A DNA stretch of 64,000 nt from Rhizobium sp. Q54 (GTDB lineage: Bacteria > Pseudomonadota > Alphaproteobacteria > UBA2966 > CAIVPW01). This document shows, in pieces, positions 28,588 through 37,173 of the stretch. Made by a program: the position numbers and the translations under genes. The notes under the pieces were generated by a model that saw nothing but the letters and a program-made list of their open reading frames with translations, searched no databases and was not told the DNA's origin. Within the stretch, counting starts at the first letter, position 1, and each line of letters starts with the position of its first letter. Location of the stretch: positions 25,585-89,584 of the forward strand of contig CAMDCA010000004.1 of NCBI GenBank assembly GCA_945889645.1, read 5' to 3'.

Positions 28588-31500
28588 TCAACGGCGCGCG
28601 GCGGCGTGCGCCGCAACGAAGATCCGTATCGGATTGCGCCGCTGAAAGAACTGCGGCGCGTAGCGGACCGTGAGCTCGACCAGAAACAGAGCCAAGGCCA
28701 GCAACGTCCATGCCTGCCAGGCCGGCCGTGCGACCCAGTGGGTCGCATCGCTGATGGCGGTGTCGCTGCCGACGACGACCCGGCCACCGGTAGCCGTAGC
28801 GAGTGCATGCATCTTGTCGAAGTCGGCGCGGGCGAAATCGAACCGGGCCGGGTAGCCGACGTACAGCGCGGCCACTACCGAAAGGTCATCGGCCGCCACC
28901 TCGACCCGCCAGACTCCAGGGGCAGAGACTGCAACGTCACCTTCGTAGCGGCCGGGGCCCGCATCCCGGAGCGCGACGGGGAGCTGTTGGGGCGCCGACG
29001 CGGTCACGCGGCGGCCGCTGACCGGAGCGCCGGCCTTGTCGAGGACTTCCGCGGCGACGCGAACCTTGTCGCCGTCGCGACGAAGATCGACGTGTAGACC
29101 TGGGCCGGCAGCATCGGGCAGGAAGGCCCGCACCGCCTGGGCCCACAGCCGCGGATACTCCGGCATCTGCAGCCACTCTTCGGCGCCGAGGCCGGCACCG
29201 TGGGCGGCGAAGGCGAGAACCCGGCCGTTGCCGTAGCGCCACGACGCCAGCAGCGGCTCACTCTCGCCCCGCGCGTCGGTCACCGCCAGGTGGAGATCGG
29301 CGTTGGGCTGCAACGTCGTTCGCACGTACAGGTGCACGGGCGGCAGCCGAGCGGGAATTCCCTGCAAGAAGTCCGCGGTGTCACTGACCCAGGTGACCGG
29401 CGCGGCACCCTGCTTCAGCGGAGCGGTCGACAGCGTCAGCGTCTCCTGCATGAGGATACTGGGCAGCGCTCGCATGTCGTCGGTGCGGTAGAAGCCGCCG
29501 CCGCCGCCTTCGGCGATGAGCAGCGGCTGGGAGGGATCCGCCGCACTGCTGATGGCGATGGCGGAAATGGTGACGCCGAGACTCTTGGCTTCGGCGAACA
29601 GCGCGGAGAAATCCGCCGTCTGCGACAACCCGTCCGTCATCACCACGATATGCCGCGCGGTCACGTCGAGGCCGTGCATCATGTCCATGGCGGCGGCAAG
29701 GCCAGGATAGATGAACGTCCCGCCGCCCGGCCCGATGGTGCTGAGCGCCTTGGACACCGCCGCCTCGTCCTTCTGCGCGGTCAGCGGCAGGATGACGTAG
29801 GCCTCATGGTCGAACGCTACCAAGCCGACGCGTGCCTCATCGGGCAATTGACCGACCGCCGCCAGCGTGGCCTCGCGCGCAACATCCAGTCGAGTCGCGG
29901 TCCGCGCGGCATCGGCCCAGGCGACCATGCTGCCCGACCGATCGAGCACGAACACGATCGCGACCTTGGGCGAGTCGTGTGGAATCCGGCTGGACAGAGG
30001 CGACATGCGCTCGAAAGCGGTGCCGAAGTAGCCGCCAGGACCGAACGTATTCTCGCCGCCGAGGATCAACAGGCCGCGACCGTGTCGATGCACGAACTGC
30101 TCCAGCGAATCCTGCTGCTCGGTGTCGAGCAGGATCGCCGGCAGATTCATTGTCACCACGGCGTCATAGGCAAGCCAGCGCTCCACCGTCTTGGGCGCGG
30201 CGGCCGGGCTTACGACTTTGGCACTCAAGCCCTGCACCGCTAGGGCGCGCGCGAAGGTGTCGCCCGCCGCCGGGTCCGGCGTCACTACGGCAATCGAGGG
30301 CGGACCACGCACGGCGACGATGACGCCGTTGCGGTTGTTCTCGGCAAACGTATCGAGCGGCGATGCGACCGTCACCTCCAGCACTAGGTCGCCTGCTGCC
30401 TGCGCCGGCACAACGGTTTCGACCCGGTTGCGGCCGGGCAGCAGATCGAGTTGCTGCGCCAACACTTGTTCGCCGGCGCGCAGGATGGTGACCTGACCTT
30501 TGACCGGCGCCTGGGCATAGATCACCGCGTCGAGGACAAACGTGTCGCCAAGGTAGACCTGTCGCGGCGCATGAACTGATTCGACCAACACTTCGCCCGG
30601 CGGCATGTCGGTGATGGGCTCGATGTCCACCACCACCCCGCGCGCGCGCGCCGCCGAAAGGGCGCGGACGACCTGTCCGGTGGTTTCGTTTCCGTCGGTG
30701 GCGACAACGACCCGGCCCGCGCGATCGGCGGGCAGCATCGCCGCAGCGAGTAGTACCGCCGCTTCGAGGTTTGCGCCGGCCGCGGCGCTGCGGAAGGCGT
30801 CGGCGTACGGCTGCCCGGCGGGCTCGCCAATGTCGGCAGCAATGCGGGGCGTTCCACCTGCAACGACGAGACCGGCATTGCCCTGCGAGCCTGCCGCGTT
30901 GGTGCGCTCCACCACCGCGCGCACGATGCGGGCGCGCGCCGCATTGGGAGCGCCTGTGGCCAGATCCGGACTGACGACCACAACGACGTTCTCGACGCTC
31001 TCGCGTACCGGCAGCGGCAGGCCCGTCAGGGCAGCAATCACCGCGGCCGCGGCGGCCAAGCCCAGACCAAGCTGCGCGCGTTTGCGCGTGGCCAGCGCCC
31101 GACCCGGCGCGAGCGCAGACAGGCTCAGGAACTGTTCGGTACCGCGACCGGCGATCCATCCTTCCGCCAACAGCAATCCCAGCACGGACAACGCAAGCCA
31201 CCACCACAGCGGACGGACGACGGGCGAAGCTGCCGTCGGAGTGACGCCTTGGCCGTCCAACGGCGCCAGCGCCGTCTCGTCCAACGACGGCGGGTTGACC
31301 GCCAGAGTGCGGCGCAGGTCACCGGCGTCGAGGTCGTAGAGACCGGCGCGCGCCGGCGCGAACGCGCCTTCGGTACCGTCCGGGAGAAACTCGGCCTCCG
31401 CGCCATCGGCCAGGGGAGTCACGGCGGCCAGGAACCGAGATTCGATCGGGCACACTGCGCCAACAAAGCAACTCGCCCCGACGCTGGAGCCGAGATCGAC

Positions 31501-32958
31501 CCCTAGCCAGCGCACGAGATTGCTGACGAACACCGGCAGGCCAGCACTGCTGGCCCAGCCGGACTGCGCAAGGTCGAAGGCAAGCTGCACGTCGCGCCCC
31601 GATGGGGTCGTGCGCGCCTGCACCAGCGGCACACCACTCGACTCCGCGAGAACGGTTGCGCCCGGCAGACGCTCGGCGCGATAGGCACTATCCACGGCCA
31701 ACGCGGTCCAATCGATCTGGTCGGACAACGGATGCGTGGTGTCCCAGCCGGTCAGCGTTGGCGGACCGAACGCGGCCGGCGGCGACTCGCCATCGACATG
31801 CGCGGCGCCAAGCCACAAGACATTGGTTGCCGGCCGGCGCGACACCACCACGTCGTCGATAACAACGAGGTCAAACGTGTGGTCTTCGGACGGAAGGCGT
31901 TCTGCCGCCGCAACATCAACGAAGTCCAACGACTGGAGCGCGACAAGCATCGGGCCGCGCGGCGCGCCAACATAGAGCACGCGGGCGCGCACCGGTTCGC
32001 CGCGCACGACAAAGTACGCCGCGTTGTCGTGCGGACCGGCGTCGTCGGGGATCCGCACCTGCACGGCGCCGGGACCAGGCAGATTGAAGGCGAGGTCGAA
32101 AGCGACATTGGGACCGCCGCCGCGGCGCTCCGCCATCGTCGTCGCCCACGGCACGAATTCCTCGGTACCGGAGGCACGGAACAGAGCCTCGACGGCGACA
32201 CCCTCGGGGGCGCTGCCGCTGAAGCGGACGCTTCCGATGACGAGCCATTTGCCGGCGGGCGAGTCGGAGCGCTGGATCGCGGCCGACAGGCCGGCATTGG
32301 TTGAGTCGGCGCCAGCGACGATTGATCGAGTAGCAATGCCGGGGAACGTGCGTTCGACCTCGCGCGCACCGGCGTCGGCACCGTCGGTCAACACGACGAC
32401 GCGCGTGGTTTCACGGGGGCGGCGGAGCGAATCCGCCAAGGCCGTAGCGGCGGCCCAGTCAGCGGGCCCGTCGCCCGCCTCAAGCCGGCGCATCAGCGGC
32501 CGGATGCCGGCCGGCCTTGGCTGACGCGCCACCTCGATGCGAGCCAGAGCACCGGCGCTGACGACGGAGATGCGTCCCGTGGATGCCGGCGTGGCCGCGG
32601 AAATCATGGCGACAAGGCGATCCCGTGCAGCGTCGAAGCGATTCGGCGCGACGTCCGTTGCGCGCATGCTGCCGGACGCATCGACGACATAGATCGTGTG
32701 TTGCGGCGACGGGTCGCCAGAGCCCAACAAAGGCTGCGCGAGTGTGACGGCCGCCAGGGCGACGACCAATAGCTGCAGCGCGAGCAGGGTGCTGGCCGGT
32801 GGACGGCGCAGCGCGCGTCGCGCGCTTCCAGCGTCCTGCAGCAGACGCCACATGGCGACGCTGGGAACCTCAACCTGGCGCCGGCGGCGCATGTGCAGCA
32901 GCAGCACAAGCGCGGTCAGGCCGGCGATCGCCAGCCACGCCGGAGAAAGAAAGATCAC
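28588..32958 (-). CDS. Giant membrane protein with BatA-type N-terminus, multiple VWA domains and a glutamine-amidotransferase-like domain
   Basis: The 1456-residue protein starts at a GTG at 32958. In order: two membrane helices (about 6-22 and 57-78) around a BatA-like region; VWA domain 1 with intact MIDAS DASGSM at 93-98; two more helices near 582-600 and 626-648; a second VWA-like fold with a degenerate MIDAS (VVVVVSPDLATG) but a retained VVVATDGNE strand; a GATase1-like segment near 930-990 (YDAVVTMNL, LLILGGENTFGPGGY); VWA domain 3 with intact VLDRSGSM near 1004; and a last helix near 1412-1434. It looks like two ordinarily separate proteins fused. The GTG overlaps the stop of the upstream membrane gene (GTGA). 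MoxR and DUF58 partners are not nearby. Its role is unknown; envelope-associated protein assembly is a guess from Bat-like clusters. Confidence 0.85.
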   Translation of the reverse strand: MIFLSPAWLAIAGLTALVLLLHMRRRRQVEVPSVAMWRLLQDAGSARRALRRPPASTLLALQLLVVALAAVTLAQPLLGSGDPSPQHTIYVVDASGSMRATDVAPNRFDAARDRLVAMISAATPASTGRISVVSAGALARIEVARQPRPAGIRPLMRRLEAGDGPADWAAATALADSLRRPRETTRVVVLTDGADAGAREVERTFPGIATRSIVAGADSTNAGLSAAIQRSDSPAGKWLVIGSVRFSGSAPEGVAVEALFRASGTEEFVPWATTMAERRGGGPNVAFDLAFNLPGPGAVQVRIPDDAGPHDNAAYFVVRGEPVRARVLYVGAPRGPMLVALQSLDFVDVAAAERLPSEDHTFDLVVIDDVVVSRRPATNVLWLGAAHVDGESPPAAFGPPTLTGWDTTHPLSDQIDWTALAVDSAYRAERLPGATVLAESSGVPLVQARTTPSGRDVQLAFDLAQSGWASSAGLPVFVSNLVRWLGVDLGSSVGASCFVGAVCPIESRFLAAVTPLADGAEAEFLPDGTEGAFAPARAGLYDLDAGDLRRTLAVNPPSLDETALAPLDGQGVTPTAASPVVRPLWWWLALSVLGLLLAEGWIAGRGTEQFLSLSALAPGRALATRKRAQLGLGLAAAAAVIAALTGLPLPVRESVENVVVVVSPDLATGAPNAARARIVRAVVERTNAAGSQGNAGLVVAGGTPRIAADIGEPAGQPYADAFRSAAAGANLEAAVLLAAAMLPADRAGRVVVATDGNETTGQVVRALSAARARGVVVDIEPITDMPPGEVLVESVHAPRQVYLGDTFVLDAVIYAQAPVKGQVTILRAGEQVLAQQLDLLPGRNRVETVVPAQAAGDLVLEVTVASPLDTFAENNRNGVIVAVRGPPSIAVVTPDPAAGDTFARALAVQGLSAKVVSPAAAPKTVERWLAYDAVVTMNLPAILLDTEQQDSLEQFVHRHGRGLLILGGENTFGPGGYFGTAFERMSPLSSRIPHDSPKVAIVFVLDRSGSMVAWADAARTATRLDVAREATLAAVGQLPDEARVGLVAFDHEAYVILPLTAQKDEAAVSKALSTIGPGGGTFIYPGLAAAMDMMHGLDVTARHIVVMTDGLSQTADFSALFAEAKSLGVTISAIAISSAADPSQPLLIAEGGGGGFYRTDDMRALPSILMQETLTLSTAPLKQGAAPVTWVSDTADFLQGIPARLPPVHLYVRTTLQPNADLHLAVTDARGESEPLLASWRYGNGRVLAFAAHGAGLGAEEWLQMPEYPRLWAQAVRAFLPDAAGPGLHVDLRRDGDKVRVAAEVLDKAGAPVSGRRVTASAPQQLPVALRDAGPGRYEGDVAVSAPGVWRVEVAADDLSVVAALYVGYPARFDFARADFDKMHALATATGGRVVVGSDTAISDATHWVARPAWQAWTLLALALFLVELTVRYAPQFFQRRNPIRIFVAAHAAARR

Positions 32959-34406
32959 CGTGCGGCCTCGGCCGCAATGCCTTGGAAGTACCGGCCGACC
33001 ATGTCGCGCGCCGTGACGGGCAGCGCGGTGCGGGTGACCTCGTGCTCGGCCGTTGCGCGCCACGCGCCGGCTAGCGGAGGTTGACCTGGAGCACCAACGA
33101 CGCCCGCCGTCGCATCGGGCAGGAGGCCGAGTTGAGTGCGACGGCCACCCTCGCCTTCAGGGTTTTGCAGCAGCAACTCACCGCCAGCCGCGATGCCGAG
33201 ACGCTTGAGCGCCTCGCCGACCAGGGCCCGCGTGCCGAAGCCGGCGTAGTCGCCCGGAGCGCCGCCACCGGCGCCACCGAACACCTCGCCGCCGCCACCC
33301 TCACCGGCCTCGGGCGCCGCGTCGCGATAGTCGGCCTGTTTGTCCTGCGGATCGGCGGCTGGGGCTTCCGACTCGCGCTGGCCGCCGGGTCCACGAGTGC
33401 CCGGCAATGCCCGTGTGGGCGGCGGAAGGGCGGCGGCGGTGCGCTGTGGTTCATCCCGTGTCACCTGCGGGCGGTCAACGGCGGGGTCTGCGCCGGCCGC
33501 CGCGGGCGCGTTGCCAACGACGCTAACAACAGGCCGCGATCGCTCAGCCCCTGCAGGTGGCGCCGGGCCGCGCAAGCGGGCGACGGATTGCGCCGCGGCT
33601 GCAACGTCGGCCCCGCGGCCGTAGGCATCGCGCGTCGCACCAAGGAGGCGCTCGACGTTCTCGGCCAGCGTCTCGCGTCCCATGGCGGGGTCCGCCGCGA
33701 AGCGGCGCCCCAGGTCGGTCACCTCTTGAGCCAACGCCAGGAGCTCGACGTCGCCACGCTCGCGTCCGTCGCGGCGCAACACCGCGGCGACGGCCGCGAC
33801 GTCGGCGGCGTCCTGCGCTCTCTGCTGCTCGGTCATTGCTGCGTCGGCGCTGCGTGCAGTGCGCAAGGCGCCGAGCTTGTCGCGCAGCACCGGTGCCGGT
33901 AACGCGGTGGCAAAGACAACTGCGAGCAGAAGCAACACTGGAACGCCCAGCGCCATGCGGGGCAAGGTCAGCGGCACCAGAGTCCGCACATCGATCTCGC
34001 CTGCGTGGGACTCGGCGCGCCGCAGAAGTGCCGCGCCGATCGCGCCGTAGTGCGGGGCATCGATCAACGCGACCTCGAGCGCCGTGCTCAGACTCTCTCG
34101 CATGGCGAAGCGGCGTTCGGCGGCGCGCGCGAGGGTCGCGATGGACGGGCGGCGCCGCGCAGCAAAGGCGGCAACGGCCAGCGTCGCACCGGCACCGATT
34201 GCGAGAGCGAGAAGAACGTGTTCGGGCGGCGGAACATCGACGGCGCGCAGCGCGTACAGCAGCTGCAGGACGCAGAACGACAAGAGTACGGCGGTAAGGC
34301 CGGTAAGGCCGGCGTTGAGCACGGCGCGCTGGGTGTAGCGGTGCCGTGCCTGTTCCAGGCGTCCAACCAGGCCGAACAGACGCGGATCGCGGGACTCGGG
34401 ATTCAC
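32955..34406 (-). CDS. Membrane protein of unknown function, partner of the VWA protein
   Basis: The 483-residue protein has two adjacent membrane helices near the N-terminus (about 30-50 and 63-80) and another at about 150-170. A helical alanine/arginine-rich region follows, then a proline/glycine-rich linker (GGGGEVFGGAGGGAPG) and a C-terminal ARDMVGRYFQG that resembles the RRYF-type ending of membrane proteins found with BatA/VWA genes. I do not recognise a named family with confidence. The 4-base overlap with the VWA gene means the pair is translated together. Confidence 0.75.
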   Translation of the reverse strand: MNPESRDPRLFGLVGRLEQARHRYTQRAVLNAGLTGLTAVLLSFCVLQLLYALRAVDVPPPEHVLLALAIGAGATLAVAAFAARRRPSIATLARAAERRFAMRESLSTALEVALIDAPHYGAIGAALLRRAESHAGEIDVRTLVPLTLPRMALGVPVLLLLAVVFATALPAPVLRDKLGALRTARSADAAMTEQQRAQDAADVAAVAAVLRRDGRERGDVELLALAQEVTDLGRRFAADPAMGRETLAENVERLLGATRDAYGRGADVAAAAQSVARLRGPAPPAGAERSRPVVSVVGNAPAAAGADPAVDRPQVTRDEPQRTAAALPPPTRALPGTRGPGGQRESEAPAADPQDKQADYRDAAPEAGEGGGGEVFGGAGGGAPGDYAGFGTRALVGEALKRLGIAAGGELLLQNPEGEGGRRTQLGLLPDATAGVVGAPGQPPLAGAWRATAEHEVTRTALPVTARDMVGRYFQGIAAEAAR

Positions 34407-34492
34407 CCCTGAGTGCTAGGCCATCCCTGTGACGGTCCGCTTGCTGACTTGTGGCCGACGTGTGATGGCTCGATGATGTGTGTGTTACGAGC

Positions 34493-35482
34493 CTAGTTCG
34501 TGACACCGGCGATGACGCGGTCGGGTGCCGCGTTGCCGTCGACGAAGCTCTTGATGTTGATGATGACTTTTTCGCCCATGGCGATGCGGCCGGCGTAGGT
34601 GGCGGAGCCCATATGCGGCGTCAGCACGATGTTGTCGAGCTTGAGGAGGCGCGGGTTGATGTGCGGCGCCTCGGCGAACACGTCGAGGCCGGCGCCGCCG
34701 ATCTGGCCCTTCTCGAGCAGGTCGCACAGCGCGTTCTCGTCGATGATCTCGCCGCGCGCGGTGTTGACGATGACGGCGTGACGCTGCAGCCGCGCCAGGC
34801 GCGGCGCCGACAGCATGTGGCGCGTCTCGTCGGTGAGGGGGCAGTTGACCGAGATGATGTCCATGTGGGCGAGCATCTGGTCGAGGTCTTCCCAGTACGC
34901 CGCGTCCAGCTCTTGCTCGGTCGCCTCGGGCACGCGGTGGCGATTGTGGTAATGCACCGACAATCCGAAGCCGCGCGCGCGGCGTGCCACGGCCTGGCCG
35001 ATGCGGCCCATGCCGATAATGCCGAGGCGCTGGCCGGCGATGCGATGGCCGAGCAGCAGGGTCGGTCCCCAGCCCTCCCATTTGCCGGCGCGCAGCAGCC
35101 GCTCGCCCTCGGTGATGCGGCGCGGTGCGGCCAGGATGAGGGCCATGGTGAGGTCGGCGGTGTCCTCGGTCAGCACGCCCGGCGTGTTGGTGACCGTGAT
35201 GCCGAGTTCCTCGGCCACCTTGAGATCGATGTGGTTCACGCCGGTGCCAAAGTTGGCGATCAGCTTGAGTTTGGGCCTGGCTTGGCGGAGCACGTCGGCG
35301 CCGATGCGGTCGGTGACGGTCGGCACCAGGACATCGGCCGTCTTCACGGCCTCGACCAGCTCGGCTTGGCCGAAGCGGTGGTCGTCGATGTTCAGGCGCG
35401 CCCGGAACAGCTCCATCATGCGCACCTCCACCGCCTCGGGCAGCTTGCGCGTGACGACGACGTCGGGCTTCTTGCTGGTCAA
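34493..35482 (-). CDS. D-isomer-specific 2-hydroxyacid dehydrogenase (glyoxylate reductase-like)
   Basis: This NAD(P)-linked enzyme reduces 2-keto acids such as glyoxylate or hydroxypyruvate. The 329-residue protein has the N-terminal substrate domain, NFGTGVNHID, the dinucleotide loop LGIIGMGRIGQAVARRARGFG, catalytic Arg in VNTARGEIIDE, Glu in DVFAEAP and His in TPHMGSAT. I place the start at the TTG at 35482 (giving MTSKKPDVVVTRKLP); the open frame upstream continues into the divergent promoter region and has no coding character. It is divergent from the DUF5655 gene. Confidence 0.9.
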   Translation of the reverse strand: MTSKKPDVVVTRKLPEAVEVRMMELFRARLNIDDHRFGQAELVEAVKTADVLVPTVTDRIGADVLRQARPKLKLIANFGTGVNHIDLKVAEELGITVTNTPGVLTEDTADLTMALILAAPRRITEGERLLRAGKWEGWGPTLLLGHRIAGQRLGIIGMGRIGQAVARRARGFGLSVHYHNRHRVPEATEQELDAAYWEDLDQMLAHMDIISVNCPLTDETRHMLSAPRLARLQRHAVIVNTARGEIIDENALCDLLEKGQIGGAGLDVFAEAPHINPRLLKLDNIVLTPHMGSATYAGRIAMGEKVIINIKSFVDGNAAPDRVIAGVTN

Positions 35483-35605
35483 GGCGGAACGGGCCTTTGG
35501 GGAATCGGTGGGGTTCGCCCTCTTAGCATGGGCGGCCGGGTCTAACAATTTTGGGGGGCCTCGCCCGAGTTGTGCGGCGGCCACGCCCGTGGTTGACTCA
35601 TCCCC

Positions 35606-35962
35606 ATGGACGCTGCGACGGGCGAGGCTTTTGCGGATTCGGACGCGGCGGCGCGCATGATCTATGAGCGCCTGCTGGCGGCTGTGCAGCGCTTTGGCCC
35701 GGTCGAGATCGAGCCGAAGAAAAATGTGATCCACCTGGTCGCCGGCAGCGCCTTCGCCGTCGTACATCCGCGCAAGAGCGGGATCATCCTGAACGTCCGC
35801 ATGAAGGGCCCGATCAAGAGCCCGCGCATCCGCAAGTCGGACCAGTTGTCGCCCAACCGCAGCCATAACGAGCTGTGGGTGTCGTCGGTGGGTGAGATCG
35901 ACACCGAGTTGCTGAAGTGGCTGAAAGAAGCGTACGCCATGGGCGCGGGGAAGCCCGCCTGA
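35606..35962 (+). CDS. DUF5655 domain protein
   Basis: The 118-residue protein matches the small DUF5655 pattern: RFGPVEIEPKKNVIHLV, then SAFAVVHPRKSGIILNVRM and a C-terminal DTELLKWLKEAY helix. The fold is compact alpha/beta and soluble; it is sometimes annotated as a predicted transport or nucleic-acid-linked domain, without a known function. The next gene follows 5 bases later. Confidence 0.75.
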   Translation: MDAATGEAFADSDAAARMIYERLLAAVQRFGPVEIEPKKNVIHLVAGSAFAVVHPRKSGIILNVRMKGPIKSPRIRKSDQLSPNRSHNELWVSSVGEIDTELLKWLKEAYAMGAGKPA

Positions 35963-35967
35963 TCGCT

Positions 35968-36456
35968 GTGCGGCTGTTCGTGCGCGCGTTGGTCGGAATC
36001 GTGATGCTGCTGGGTGGCGCGGCTATTGCGCACGCCCAGGGCGCCCTGCCCATCCCCCGCTTCGTCTCGCTGCGCTCCCACGAGGTCAACGTCCGCACCG
36101 GACCCGGCATGCAGTACCCGGTGGTGTGGGTGTTCGTGCGCGAAGGACTGCCGGTCGAGGTGATCGCCACCTTCGACGTGTGGCGCAAGGTGCGCGACAT
36201 CGACGGCATCGAGGGCTGGGTACACCAGAACCTGCTGTCGGGCGATCGTATGGCGATCATCCTGGGCAGCGAGGTCCGGACCCTGACGCGGACCGCCGAT
36301 CCGACCAGCACGGTGGTGGTGCAGGCGGAGCCGGGGGTCGTTGCCCACATACTCGAATGCGGCGGCGCGGTCTGCCGGCTCGACGTCGGCGGCCACAAGG
36401 GTTGGCTGCCGCGCGCGCAACTGTGGGGCGCCTACCCGAACGAGTCGCTCAAGTAG
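35968..36456 (+). CDS. Secreted SH3-domain protein
   Basis: The protein has 162 residues from the GTG at 35968. A signal peptide (VRLFVRALVGIVMLLGGAAIAHAQG) predicts cleavage after AHA. Two bacterial SH3-like repeats follow: one beginning EVNVRTGPGMQYPVVWVF and one beginning EVRTLTRTADPTSTVVV, each with the WRKVRD/GWVHQNLL or GWLPRAQLWG ends typical of the SH3_4 family. Such proteins bind periplasmic peptidoglycan or proteins. The start overlaps nothing; an upstream ATG at 35917 would run through the previous gene. Confidence 0.82.
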   Translation: MRLFVRALVGIVMLLGGAAIAHAQGALPIPRFVSLRSHEVNVRTGPGMQYPVVWVFVREGLPVEVIATFDVWRKVRDIDGIEGWVHQNLLSGDRMAIILGSEVRTLTRTADPTSTVVVQAEPGVVAHILECGGAVCRLDVGGHKGWLPRAQLWGAYPNESLK

Positions 36457-36471
36457 CGCCCAGCGCTGGCT

Positions 36472-36550
36472 CCATTGCGAGGAGTGAAACGACGAAGCGA
36501 TCCAGGCTGGGGGCAACATTCTGGACTGCTTCGCTGCGCTCGCAATGACG
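36472..36550. repeat. Palindromic intergenic repeat (CATTGCGAG...CTCGCAATG type)
   Basis: The left arm starts CCATTGCGAGGAGTGAAACG and the right arm ends TTCGCTGCGCTCGCAATGAC; the arms are imperfect reverse complements flanking a short centre. This matches a widespread bacterial palindromic repeat whose RNA would fold into a long hairpin. It lies between the convergent SH3 and DUF3501 genes. Confidence 0.8.
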
Positions 36551-36558
36551 GCTAGCGG

Positions 36559-37173
36559 TTAGTGCAGGACCGCCGCATCGAAGTCGGCGGCGAGGGCGGC
36601 GCGGGTTTCTTCCGGCAACACGGTAGCGTGGCGATAGCGCGCGTGGGTGAAGTCCAGAGTCACTTCGACGTTCTCGGCCTGGAAGGCGCGGATCTGCGTC
36701 TCGGTGAACGGGAAGTGCAGGAAGTGCACGGACGACGTCTTTCCAGTTTCGTCGGTGCGATCGACGTCGCGCTCGGGCACGGCGGACACGGTCTCGCCAG
36801 CGAAGCGCAGGCGGACCGTCTCCTCGATGCCGCCAAGCTTGACCAGCTCGGTCGCGCGGAGGGTCTCGCTCTCGATCTCCAGCATCATGGTCGCGGCCAG
36901 CTCTCGCCCGTTGGGGATGAGCGGATTGTAGGCCGCCAGCTCGTCGTCGATCTGGGCGTCGCCGCCCTTTTCGGCGCGCAGCATCTCGTGCACCTGGACC
37001 CACATGGAGGTGTAGGTCTCGAAGGTGAACGTGGCGTGCGGGCCGATGTGGATCTGACGATTGCGCTTCTCGGCGCGGACCTCTGCACGCTTCTGCGCGC
37101 GCACAGCCTCGTATGCGGCAAGGGACAGAATGTCGGCGCGCGTGATTGCGCGGCGCTTGGTGCGGACGGTCAT
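36559..37173 (-). CDS. DUF3501 family protein
   Basis: The 204-residue protein has the family's start ITRADILSLAAYEAVRAQKRAEV, then HIGPHATFTFETYTSMWVQVHEMLRAEKG and NPLIPNGRELAATMMLEIE, and ends with TLDFTHARYRHATVLPEETR. It has no Cys cluster. Function is unknown, but the family recurs next to the rubrerythrin/GlpC-like Fe-S gene pair, as here. The ATG at 37173 overlaps the upstream stop (ATGA), so it is co-translated with the Fe-S protein. Confidence 0.88.
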   Translation of the reverse strand: MTVRTKRRAITRADILSLAAYEAVRAQKRAEVRAEKRNRQIHIGPHATFTFETYTSMWVQVHEMLRAEKGGDAQIDDELAAYNPLIPNGRELAATMMLEIESETLRATELVKLGGIEETVRLRFAGETVSAVPERDVDRTDETGKTSSVHFLHFPFTETQIRAFQAENVEVTLDFTHARYRHATVLPEETRAALAADFDAAVLH

